Shown here piece after piece: positions 16,579-23,307 of a DNA stretch of 33,816 nucleotides (position 1 is the first letter of the stretch; every line of letters starts with the position of its first letter). The DNA is from Burkholderiaceae bacterium. GTDB lineage: Bacteria > Pseudomonadota > Gammaproteobacteria > Burkholderiales > Burkholderiaceae_C. The position numbers and the translations under genes were made by a program. Under the pieces are notes generated by a model that was given only the letters and a program-made list of their open reading frames with translations, searched no databases and was not told where the DNA came from. The stretch covers positions 1-33,816 of the forward strand of contig JAIRVR010000068.1 in the NCBI GenBank assembly GCA_031253795.1, read 5' to 3'.

Positions 16579-16668
16579 TCTGGATAAGCCTGTAAACAAT
16601 CTGTGCATAAGGCTGTTTCAAATCTGTAGAAAACCTTTTGGACAAACTCTGGGAAACACCATGGAAAA
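16579..16668 (+). repeat. Phased array of eight DnaA-box-like 9-mers
   Basis: Eight degenerate 9-mers resembling the DnaA box complement TGTGGATAA begin at 16579, 16591, 16602, 16614, 16625, 16637, 16648 and 16660, i.e. at strictly alternating 12- and 11-base spacing. The best are TCTGGATAA and TGTGCATAA (one mismatch each), then TGTAGAAAA and TTTGGACAA (two each); the others have three or four. The same face of the helix would be presented at each unit. The tract is clearly richer in A/T than its surroundings and ends just before the LysR stop codon. No dnaA, dnaN, rpmH or parAB lies near, so this is not evidently the chromosomal origin. Confidence 0.5.
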
Positions 16669-16673
16669 ACTGA

Positions 16674-17639
16674 TCACTCCCGGTGCATATCCACCAGCGC
16701 ATCGATGAAGCCCTGGGCGGCACGGCCCGGCACCACGGCATTGCGCCAGACGGCAAAGAAATCGCAGAGGTAGAAGAAGCGCTCGGGCGCCACGGCCTGC
16801 AGCAGGCCCTGGTCCTGCATGGACCGGGCGTAGTGGTCGGGCAGAAAGCCCAGGTAGCGGCCCGAGCGCACCAGCATGGCAATCGCCTCCTGGTCGAAGC
16901 CGGTGGCCTGGCGCTGCAGGCCGGCCTGGTGGCTGAGCGCCATATTGGGTGACTGGTAGCCCAGGCCGGCGAAGGCATGGGTGCCCAGGTCGGCCCAGTC
17001 CAGCGTGGCGTGCGGCGCCCCGTGCAGGGCATGGCCGGGAGCGCAGTACAGCTGCATGCGCTCGCCGAACAGCCGGTGGCCGTGCAGTGCGCCGGAACTG
17101 GGGGCCGAGGGCAGGATGCCCACCTGCCAGCGGCCCTCCATGAGGCCACGCTCTATGGCCTGAATGGAAGCCACGTGCAGGCGCAGGTGCAACTGGGGCG
17201 CCTGGCGGTGCAGGGCCGCGATGGCCTCGGGGATGCGGGACTGCGGATTGCTGACGGTCTTGTCGAACAGCGCCACATCGAGCGTGCCGGCAAGACGGCC
17301 ATGGACATCGTCCACCTGGCCCAGAAAGCGTTCCACACCGCCCAGCAGCTGCAGCGTGGCCTCGTAGATGCGGTGGCCCTCGGGCGTGAGCGCAAAGCCG
17401 GCACGGCCACGCCGGCACAGCGTCATGCCCAGGCGCTGCTCCAGGTCCTTCATGTGGCGACTCAGCGTGGAGCTGCCGATATTGAGCTCCAGCTCGGCCG
17501 CAGCCATGCCTCCGCACTCCACCACGGTCTTGAAAACGCGCAGCAGGCGCAGGTCCATGTCACTGAGCTGGCCCAGCACGGCCCTTGCACGCCCGGCGCG
17601 CGCCACCGGCCCGGGAGCATCCGCAGAAAAATCCGTCAT
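16674..17639 (-). CDS. LysR-family transcriptional regulator
   Basis: DNA-binding regulator of 321 residues. The winged helix-turn-helix is at about 28-90 (LRLLRVFKTVVECGGMAAAELELNI... SSTLSRHMKDLEQRLG), followed by a periplasmic-binding-like effector domain (about 110-310) with GTLDVALFDKTVSNP and VGILPSAP. Start set at the ATG of MTDFSADA because AGAGGA precedes it with a 6-nt spacer; an upstream ATG at 17645 would add two residues. The gene is divergent from a LysE-type exporter with 111 bases between them, a layout that suggests it controls that exporter, but no ligand can be named. Confidence 0.92.
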   Translation of the reverse strand: MTDFSADAPGPVARAGRARAVLGQLSDMDLRLLRVFKTVVECGGMAAAELELNIGSSTLSRHMKDLEQRLGMTLCRRGRAGFALTPEGHRIYEATLQLLGGVERFLGQVDDVHGRLAGTLDVALFDKTVSNPQSRIPEAIAALHRQAPQLHLRLHVASIQAIERGLMEGRWQVGILPSAPSSGALHGHRLFGERMQLYCAPGHALHGAPHATLDWADLGTHAFAGLGYQSPNMALSHQAGLQRQATGFDQEAIAMLVRSGRYLGFLPDHYARSMQDQGLLQAVAPERFFYLCDFFAVWRNAVVPGRAAQGFIDALVDMHRE

Positions 17640-17750
17640 CGCCATTCCTCTCCCAGCGAGGCAGCCACTATAGGGGAGTCCGCGGCCCGCTTGACGCCAG
17701 CGGGCCCTGCAGCGCCACAATGCCCTCCCCTTCCCGTTACCGCCACGCCC

Positions 17751-18389
17751 ATGCTGCCCCTCCATGATCTGCTGATTTTTGCCGGCGCCTCCCTGCTGCT
17801 GGTGCTCACGCCCGGCCCCAACATGCTCTACCTGATCTCGCGCTCGCTGTGCCAGGGCCGCCAGGCGGGTGTGGTATCGCTGGCCGGCGTGGTGCTGGGC
17901 TTTTTCGTGCACATGCTGTGCGCCAGCCTGGGGCTGACCGCCCTGTTCATGGCCGTCCCCCTGGCTTTCGAGCTGCTCAAGTGGGCTGGTGCCCTGTACC
18001 TGCTGTACATGGCCTGGCAGGCCATACAGCCCCGGGGCCGTTCGCCCTTCGAGGCCTCGGACCTGCCGCCCGAATCGCCGCGCCGGCTTTTCACCATGGG
18101 CCTGGTCACCAGCATCCTCAACCCCAAGGTGGCCATCTTCTACCTGTCCATCTTTCCGCAGTTCGTCTCGCCCGAGCATGGCTCGGTCCTGATCCAGAGC
18201 CTGGTGCTGGGCATGGTCCAGATCACCACCAGTTTCAGCGTCAACCTGCTCATCACCCTGTTCGCGGCGCGCATCGCAGCCTGGTTCGCCCACAACCCCC
18301 ACTGGCTGCGCGTCCAGAAATGGGTGATGGCCACGGTGCTGGCGGGCCTGGCCCTGCGCCTGGCGGCCGAGCAGCGCAAGGCCTTGTAG
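17751..18389 (+). CDS. LysE/RhtB-family amino acid exporter
   Basis: Inner-membrane exporter of amino acids or similar metabolites. The 212-residue protein has about six membrane helices and the family signature FAGASLLLVLTPGPNMLYLI near the N-terminus, plus GLVTSILNPKVAIFYLSIFPQF in the middle, both typical of LysE/RhtB proteins. No Shine-Dalgarno sequence precedes the ATG, so the start is chosen from the family N-terminus (MLPLHDLLIFAGAS). Divergent from the LysR gene and 120 bases before the aminotransferase gene, which reads in the same direction. Substrate unknown. Confidence 0.9.
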   Translation: MLPLHDLLIFAGASLLLVLTPGPNMLYLISRSLCQGRQAGVVSLAGVVLGFFVHMLCASLGLTALFMAVPLAFELLKWAGALYLLYMAWQAIQPRGRSPFEASDLPPESPRRLFTMGLVTSILNPKVAIFYLSIFPQFVSPEHGSVLIQSLVLGMVQITTSFSVNLLITLFAARIAAWFAHNPHWLRVQKWVMATVLAGLALRLAAEQRKAL

Positions 18390-18401
18390 GCCCTGGGGTT
18401 T

Positions 18402-18442
18402 ACTTGCATAAATTCGCAAGTGAACCTTGATAAGTCGCACTT
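18402..18442. promoter_or_regulatory. Inverted repeats in the aminotransferase promoter region
   Basis: ACTTGC at 18402-18407 and GCAAGT at 18416-18421 form a perfect 6-bp inverted repeat with an 8-base A/T-rich spacer; AAGT-CGC-ACTT at 18432-18442 is a second, shorter one. They lie in the 120-base gap before the aminotransferase gene, in the most A/T-rich part of it. They are reasonable operator candidates; no regulator can be assigned from sequence. Confidence 0.45.
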
Positions 18443-18509
18443 CGAGAAATCAAATGCCGCGATCACAATGGGCCATCGACCGACACCCCCAAGGCCCGAG
18501 GAGATCGCC

Positions 18510-19868
18510 ATGACCCTGGTTCCCACCGCAGACAGCGCAGCCACCGCCCCACGCACCGACGCAGCCTGGCTGGATGCCCACTGGATGCCCTTCACCGGCA
18601 ACCGCGAATTCAAGGCGCGCCCGCGCATGATCACGGCGGCCCAGGGGGCCTACTACACCGACGGCGACGGCCGCAAGATCTTCGACGGCCTGTCGGGCCT
18701 GTGGTGCACGGGCCTGGGCCATGGGCGCCGCGAGATCGCCGATGCCATTGCGCGTGCAGCCCAGCAACTGGACTATGCGCCGGCCTTCCAGTTCGGCCAC
18801 CCGGCCTCGTTCGCCCTGGCCAACAAGATCAAGGAGCTGACACCTGCGGGGCTGGACCATGTGTTCTTCACGGGCTCGGGTTCGGAAGCCGCCGACACGG
18901 CGCTGAAGATGGCACGCGCCTACTGGCGCGCCAAGGGCCAGGGCGGCAAGACCCGGCTGATCGGGCGCGAAAAGGGCTACCACGGCGTGAACTTCGGTGG
19001 CATTTCGGTGGGTGGCATGGTGGGCAACCGCAAGACCTTCGGCCAGGGCGTGGAAGCCGATCACCTGCCCCATACCCAGCCCCCGCTGGGGTCCTTTCAC
19101 CGCGGCATGCCGGCCACCGATGGCCGTGCGCTGGCCGACCGGCTGCTGGACCTGATCGCCCTGCATGACGCCAGCAACATCGCTGCGGTCATCGTCGAAC
19201 CCTTCTCGGGCTCGGCCGGCGTGGTGATCCCGCCTGCGGGCTACCTGCAGCGCCTGCGTGAAATCTGCACGCAGAACAACATCCTGCTGATCTTCGACGA
19301 GGTCATCACGGGCTTCGGCCGCTGCGGCGCCATGACGGCGGCCGAAGCCTTCGGTGTCACGCCCGACATCATGAACATCGCCAAGCAGGTGACCAACGGT
19401 GCCCAGCCGCTGGGCGCCGTGGTGGCCAGCAAGGACATCTACGACACCTTCATGGCCGCGGGCGGCCCCGAATACATGCTGGAGTTCCCGCATGGCTACA
19501 CCTACTCGGCCCACCCCATCGCCTGCGCGGCCGGCGTGGCCGCGCTCGACCTGCTGCAGCGCGAGGACGGACCGGGCCGCGTGCGCGCCCTGGCGCCCTT
19601 CTTCGAGCAGGCCGTGCACAGCCTCCAGGGCGCCAGGCATGTGGCCGACATCCGCAACTTCGGCCTGGCAGCGGGCTTCACCATCGAGGCCCTGCCCGGC
19701 GAGCCCGCACGCAGGCCCTACGAAATCGCCATGAAGTGCTGGGACAAGGGCTTTTACGTGCGCTACGGCGGCGACACCATCCAGATCGCGCCGCCCTTCA
19801 TCAGTGAAAAGGCGGAGATCGAACGCCTCATCGCCGCGCTCGGCGATGCGCTCGCGGAAACGAACTGA
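18510..19868 (+). CDS. Omega-amino acid (beta-alanine):pyruvate aminotransferase
   Basis: Class III PLP-dependent aminotransferase that moves the amino group of beta-alanine or related omega-amino acids to pyruvate, yielding malonate semialdehyde. The 452-residue product has WMPFTGNREFKARPRM and LWCTGLGHGRREIADA near the N-terminus, GSGSEAADTALKMARAYWRA, the PLP Asp263 in IFDEVITGFGR, and the Schiff-base Lys292 in NIAKQVTNGAQPLG, all as in BauA/OAPT enzymes. The start at 18510 has GAGGAG at 18498-18503 with a 6-nt spacer. The neighbourhood of a CodA-like deaminase and a beta-ureidopropionase suggests that its physiological substrate is beta-alanine or 3-aminoisobutyrate from pyrimidine breakdown. 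A strong terminator follows. Confidence 0.93.
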   Translation: MTLVPTADSAATAPRTDAAWLDAHWMPFTGNREFKARPRMITAAQGAYYTDGDGRKIFDGLSGLWCTGLGHGRREIADAIARAAQQLDYAPAFQFGHPASFALANKIKELTPAGLDHVFFTGSGSEAADTALKMARAYWRAKGQGGKTRLIGREKGYHGVNFGGISVGGMVGNRKTFGQGVEADHLPHTQPPLGSFHRGMPATDGRALADRLLDLIALHDASNIAAVIVEPFSGSAGVVIPPAGYLQRLREICTQNNILLIFDEVITGFGRCGAMTAAEAFGVTPDIMNIAKQVTNGAQPLGAVVASKDIYDTFMAAGGPEYMLEFPHGYTYSAHPIACAAGVAALDLLQREDGPGRVRALAPFFEQAVHSLQGARHVADIRNFGLAAGFTIEALPGEPARRPYEIAMKCWDKGFYVRYGGDTIQIAPPFISEKAEIERLIAALGDALAETN

Positions 19869-19885
19869 GTCTTCTGCTTCCATGC

Positions 19886-19924
19886 AAAAGGCCCCGGGTC
19901 CTTGCGGACCCGGGGCCTTTTTTT
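19886..19924 (+). terminator. Terminator between aminotransferase and Bug receptor genes
   Basis: A long perfect GC stem (AAGGCCCCGGGTCC / GGACCCGGGGCCTT) with a TTGC loop is followed by a T run to 19924. The flanking AAAA on the left makes it a weaker terminator for the opposite strand too, useful because the two genes converge here. Confidence 0.93.
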
Positions 19925-19939
19925 CGAAGCGCGGCGGTC

Positions 19940-20962
19940 TCAGTCCAGCGTGATGCCGGCGTTCTTGATCACCTCGCGCCACTTGTCGACTTCCACGCGC
20001 AGGAACTGGGCCGAGGCCTCGGGCCTGAGGCCCGAGGGCAGAACGCCCATGGCATCCAGCTTGTCCTTGACTTCGGGCGCGGGCAGGGCCTTGGCGATTT
20101 CGGCATACAGGCGGTCCACGATGGGCTTGGGCGTGCCCGCCGGCACGGCGGCCAGGAACCAGGCATCGGCCGTGAAGTCCTTGAGGCCGGCCTCGGACAT
20201 GGTGGGCACGTCGGGCATGGATTGCAGGCGTTCGTTGTGGGCCACGGCCAGGGCGCGCACCTTGCCGGCCTTGAGCTGGGCCGCAATGGTCACGGCCGTG
20301 AGGAAGCCGAAATCGGTTTCGCCAGCGGCCAGCGACACCACCGAAGGCGCGCTGCCCTTGTAGGGCACGTGGCCGACCTTGACCTTGGCCTGCATGGCAT
20401 ACAGCTCGGCGCCCAGATGGTTGGGGCCGCCTGTGCCCGACGAGGGATAGTTGAGCTTGCCAGGCTGGGCCTGCGCCGCCGCCGTCAGGTCCTTGAGCGA
20501 GTGGAACGGGCTTTGCGCGCCCACGGTCAGCACCAGCGGACTGCGCGCCACCAGGCTGACGGGCGCGAAGTCGCGCAGCGGATCGTAGGGCAGCTTGGTG
20601 TACAGGCCCTTGGCCATGGCCATGCAGCCCACATCGCCCAGGACCACGGTATAGCCGTCGGGCGGGGCCTTGGCCACCAGGTCGCAGCCTATGGTGCCGT
20701 TGGCGCCGGGCTTGTTGTCCACCACCACGGTGGCATGCATGCTCTCGCCGAGCTTCTGTGCCAGCAGGCGCCCCAGGATGTCGGTGGAGCCACCGGGTGC
20801 GAAGGGCACGACCAGGCGAATGGTCTTGGTGGGGTAGCTGCCCGCGCCCTGGGCCTGGACCGCGGGGGCTGCCAGCGTGGCCGCGAGAGCCAGGCCGCCG
20901 GCCAGGGTACGCCACAGCGCCGTGCGGCGGACCGGGGAAGATGCGAAAGAATGTTGTCTCAT
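19940..20962 (-). CDS. Bug/TctC-family periplasmic substrate-binding protein (orphan)
   Basis: Periplasmic receptor of the tripartite tricarboxylate transporter (Bug) family, which bind carboxylates, amides or related compounds. The 340-residue product begins with a signal peptide (MRQHSFASSPVRRTALWRTL then hydrophobic, cleaved near AVQA). Mature motifs include IRLVVPFAPGGSTDILGR, NKPGANGTIGCDLVAKAPPDGYTV, and YPSSGTGGPNHLGAE, as in this family. No tctA/tctB membrane genes are near, as is common for Bug proteins in Burkholderiales. It is 85 nt downstream of the GntR gene on the same strand and may be co-transcribed with it. Ligand unknown. Confidence 0.92.
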   Translation of the reverse strand: MRQHSFASSPVRRTALWRTLAGGLALAATLAAPAVQAQGAGSYPTKTIRLVVPFAPGGSTDILGRLLAQKLGESMHATVVVDNKPGANGTIGCDLVAKAPPDGYTVVLGDVGCMAMAKGLYTKLPYDPLRDFAPVSLVARSPLVLTVGAQSPFHSLKDLTAAAQAQPGKLNYPSSGTGGPNHLGAELYAMQAKVKVGHVPYKGSAPSVVSLAAGETDFGFLTAVTIAAQLKAGKVRALAVAHNERLQSMPDVPTMSEAGLKDFTADAWFLAAVPAGTPKPIVDRLYAEIAKALPAPEVKDKLDAMGVLPSGLRPEASAQFLRVEVDKWREVIKNAGITLD

Positions 20963-21047
20963 GGTGAAGTCTTGTAGATGCCAGCGCGCGGCAGCATAAC
21001 AGCAGAGCGCAATCACCAGGGCCTTGCGCTGACAGGAGCGGGACAGT

Positions 21048-21968
21048 TCAGGAAGGCTTGCGCGCACGCACATTGGCGGAACGCGCGGCGGGCGTCCTCG
21101 CGGCTGCCGGGCCGGGGGCGGGCCGGGCAGCCGCCCCCGCCTTGGCGGGTAGCTTGGCGGGTGCCGGTGCGGCACGGCGCGGACGCGCGCTGCGCAGGCT
21201 GTCGGCATCGAGGATGAGCCGGCCCTGAATGCGGCCCTTCATGCGCTTGACGCTGCTGGCCGCGTCGCGCATGTGCTCCTGCATCAGCGTGCGCACCTTG
21301 TCCGCATCCCGGGCGCGCGCTGCCTGCACGATGTCGCGGTGGAACTGTGCATTGGCCTCGCCGAAGCGCCGGTGCTCGGACTGGGGCGTGCGGTTGGCGA
21401 AGACGATGAGCTGGCGGATCATTTCATTGATCAACTCGCAGCTGAAGCGCAGAAAGGGATTGGGATTGGCCGCGGCAAGGATGTCGTGAAAGTTCACGTC
21501 CTCCCGGCGCTGGCTCACCAGGTCCTCGCTGCTTTGCGTGGGATCGCAGCAGGCGATGCTGTGCTCCAGCGCCTCGAAATCGGCATCGGTCAGATGGGGC
21601 ACGGCACCCGCCGCCAGTTCGGGTTCAAGCATCTGGCGCACCGTGTAGATGTCGTCGATGCTCACCTCCTGGAAGAACAGGTAGTTCTGCATGAACTGCA
21701 GGGTGCGATCCAGCGGCACTTCGACGACGGTGCCCCCGCCCGAGGGGCCGGTACTGATGGTGATCAGGCCCTGCACCTCCAGCGACTTGAGGGCCTCGCG
21801 AATCGTGCCCTTGCTGACCTGGAACTGCGCCTGCAGCTCGCTTTCGCGCGGCAGGCGGTCGCCGGGGCTGAGGTTTTTCTCGGTGATGAGGCGCTTGATC
21901 TCCTGGGCCACGAGGTCCGGACGCTTGAGCTGCCGGATCGCCAGGGGAGTCGACTTCTGTGTTGCCAT
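21048..21968 (-). CDS. GntR-family regulator, FadR/FCD subfamily, with basic Ala/Pro-rich tail
   Basis: DNA-binding regulator of 306 residues. The GntR winged helix is at about 17-85 (LVAQEIKRLITEKNLSPGDRL, FQVSKGTIREALKSLEVQGLI), the FCD ligand domain at about 105-245 with the probable metal ligands Asp157, His161, His210 and His232. From about residue 260 the protein continues with a tail of Ala, Pro, Arg and Lys, unusual for the family and resembling disordered nucleic-acid-binding tails. Start at MATQKSTP is chosen from the family; GGAG lies 11 nt upstream. It is divergent from the BMP importer operon, and the duplicated module with the 7-4-7 inverted repeat begins 45 bases upstream, making it the best candidate regulator of both importer operons. 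Confidence 0.93.
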   Translation of the reverse strand: MATQKSTPLAIRQLKRPDLVAQEIKRLITEKNLSPGDRLPRESELQAQFQVSKGTIREALKSLEVQGLITISTGPSGGGTVVEVPLDRTLQFMQNYLFFQEVSIDDIYTVRQMLEPELAAGAVPHLTDADFEALEHSIACCDPTQSSEDLVSQRREDVNFHDILAAANPNPFLRFSCELINEMIRQLIVFANRTPQSEHRRFGEANAQFHRDIVQAARARDADKVRTLMQEHMRDAASSVKRMKGRIQGRLILDADSLRSARPRRAAPAPAKLPAKAGAAARPAPGPAAARTPAARSANVRARKPS

Positions 21969-22012
21969 TGTGGTGTGTTCTCCAAAAGGCGGCGGCTGTC
22001 CGCGCCCTTGCT

Positions 22013-22115
22013 GCATGCGGGTCTGGTGCGGCGTGCACCGCCATGGCGCCTGCGTGCCCCGGCTAGGGTTAGCACGTGCCCTGGGCCCACTATTTATCAC
22101 TATAAATATGAATGA
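22013..22115 (+). repeat. Duplicated regulatory module, copy 1 (upstream of BMP importer)
   Basis: Matches 28432-28534 at a constant offset of 6419 bases: 64 of 70 positions identical in 22013-22082, only 1 of 8 in the spacer 22083-22090, and all 25 in 22091-22115 (hand count). It contains the inverted repeat GGTGC-N5-GCACC (22025-22039), GCTA-GGGT-TAGC (22062-22073) and TATTTAT-CACT-ATAAATA (22091-22108). It lies in the gap between divergent gntR and the BMP receptor gene. Confidence 0.88.
22091..22108. promoter_or_regulatory. Operator candidate: 7-4-7 inverted repeat, copy 1
   Basis: TATTTAT and ATAAATA flank the 4-base spacer CACT, a perfect inverted repeat in an otherwise GC-rich region and kept without change in copy 2 at 28510. 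It sits between gntR and the BMP operon. Size and symmetry suit a dimeric regulator such as the adjacent GntR protein; an IHF-type bending site is an alternative. Confidence 0.65.
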
Positions 22116-22212
22116 GGGGCACTGCACGCAAGTGCCTGCAATAGGCCTGCCACCTGCGCGCTGCGTGCCATCCCGTGCCGTCTGCGGCATGGCCGCCCCG
22201 CCGGACCGCGCG

Positions 22213-22228
22213 AGGCACGCTACTTGCT
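22213..22228 (+). promoter_or_regulatory. Predicted sigma-54 promoter of the BMP importer operon
   Basis: AGGCACG-N4-TTGCT matches the sigma-54 consensus TGGCACG-N4-TTGCW except for the first base; GG at 22214-22215 and GC at 22226-22227 are separated by exactly 10 bases. The transcript would begin about 12 bases downstream, giving a leader of roughly 60 bases before the receptor ATG. Confidence 0.65.
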
Positions 22229-22297
22229 TTGTGCATCGCGCATGAATTGCAGGCCCGTTTTTGTGCCGCTTTTCCATTCACCGAAAGGAAGTGCCCG

Positions 22298-23290
22298 ATG
22301 AAGTCCTCCTCCCGCCGCAGCGCGCTGGCCGCCGCCGGCCTCGCCGCCCTTGCCTGCCTTGGCGCCGGCTCCGCCTCGGCCGCCGACAAGCTCAAGGTCG
22401 CGGGCATCTACACCGTGCCGTTCGAGCAGCAATGGGTCAGCCGCATCCATCTGGCGCTCAAGGCCGCGGAGGCCCGTGGCGACATCGAGTACAAGGCCAC
22501 CGAAAACGTCGCCAACCCGGACTATGAGCGCGTGATGCGCGAATACGCGAACGGCGGCGCGCAACTGATCTTCGGCGAGGTATTCGGGGTGGAAGCGGCG
22601 GCGCGCAAGGTCGCCAGGGATTTCTCCAAGGTGGCCTTTGTTGTCGGCTCCTCGGGCAAGCCCACGGGCGGCAATTTCGCGGTGTTCGACAACTACATCC
22701 AGGAGCCCAGCTACCTGTCGGGCATGATCGCGGGCGGCATGACCCGCTCCAACAAGATCGGCCTGGTCGGCGGCTTCCCCATCCCCGAGGTCAACCGGCT
22801 CATGAACGCCTTCATGGAGGGTGCGCGCTCGGTCAATCCTCAGGTCAGTTTCAGTATCAGCTTCATCAACAGCTGGTTCGACCCGCCCAAGGCCAAGGAA
22901 GCCGCCTTCGCCATGGTGGACAAGGGGGCCGACGTGCTCTACGCCGAGCGTTTCGGTGTCAGCGATGCAGCCAAGGAGCGCAAGGTGCTGGCCATAGGCA
23001 ACGTGATCAACACCCAGGCGCAGTACCCCGACACGGTGGTCGCCTCGGCGCTGTGGAACATGCAGCCCACCGTGGACGAGGCCATCCGGCAGGTGAAGGC
23101 CGGCAGCTTCAAGGCTGCGGATTTCGGCCCCTATTCGATGATGAAGCATGGCGGCTCCTCGCTGGCGCCGCTGGGCACGTTCGAGGCCAAGGTGCCCGCC
23201 GACCTGAAGAAGAGGGTAGCCGACAGGCAGGCCGAGATCCTGGCCGGCAAGTTCACCGTGAAGGTCAACGACGCACAGCCCAAGCCCTGA
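22298..23290 (+). CDS. BMP-family (PnrA/Med-like) ABC importer substrate-binding protein
   Basis: Periplasmic receptor of a basic-membrane-protein-type ABC importer; characterised relatives bind purine nucleosides or related compounds. The 330-residue precursor has a signal peptide (MKSSSRRSALAAAGLAALAC..., likely cleaved after SASA). Mature motifs: KVAGIYTVPFEQQWVSRIH, ENVANPDYERVMREYANGG, FVVGSSGK, NYIQEPSYLSGMIAG and KIGLVGGFPIPEVNRLMNAF, all placed as in BMP domains. AAGGAA at 22285-22290 gives a good ribosome binding site. First gene of an operon with the double ATPase and two permeases, and preceded by the module and sigma-54-like promoter. Ligand not determinable; a pyrimidine, nucleoside or related ring compound fits the neighbours. 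Confidence 0.93.
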   Translation: MKSSSRRSALAAAGLAALACLGAGSASAADKLKVAGIYTVPFEQQWVSRIHLALKAAEARGDIEYKATENVANPDYERVMREYANGGAQLIFGEVFGVEAAARKVARDFSKVAFVVGSSGKPTGGNFAVFDNYIQEPSYLSGMIAGGMTRSNKIGLVGGFPIPEVNRLMNAFMEGARSVNPQVSFSISFINSWFDPPKAKEAAFAMVDKGADVLYAERFGVSDAAKERKVLAIGNVINTQAQYPDTVVASALWNMQPTVDEAIRQVKAGSFKAADFGPYSMMKHGGSSLAPLGTFEAKVPADLKKRVADRQAEILAGKFTVKVNDAQPKP

Positions 23291-23307
23291 GACCGCAGGC
23301 AGACCCG

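Noticed and set aside
16579..16668. The DnaA-box-like array as the chromosomal origin of replication
   Set aside because: No dnaA, dnaN, gyrB, rpmH or parAB near it, and most units have two to four mismatches.
18450..20915. 821-codon minus-strand frame across the aminotransferase and Bug genes
   Set aside because: It overlaps the sense strand of the aminotransferase and runs through the strong terminator; clearly a shadow frame.
22025..22039. GGTGC-N5-GCACC as an NtrC binding site
   Set aside because: The half-sites have the opposite orientation to the NtrC consensus (GCACC-N5-GGTGC), so the resemblance is only superficial.
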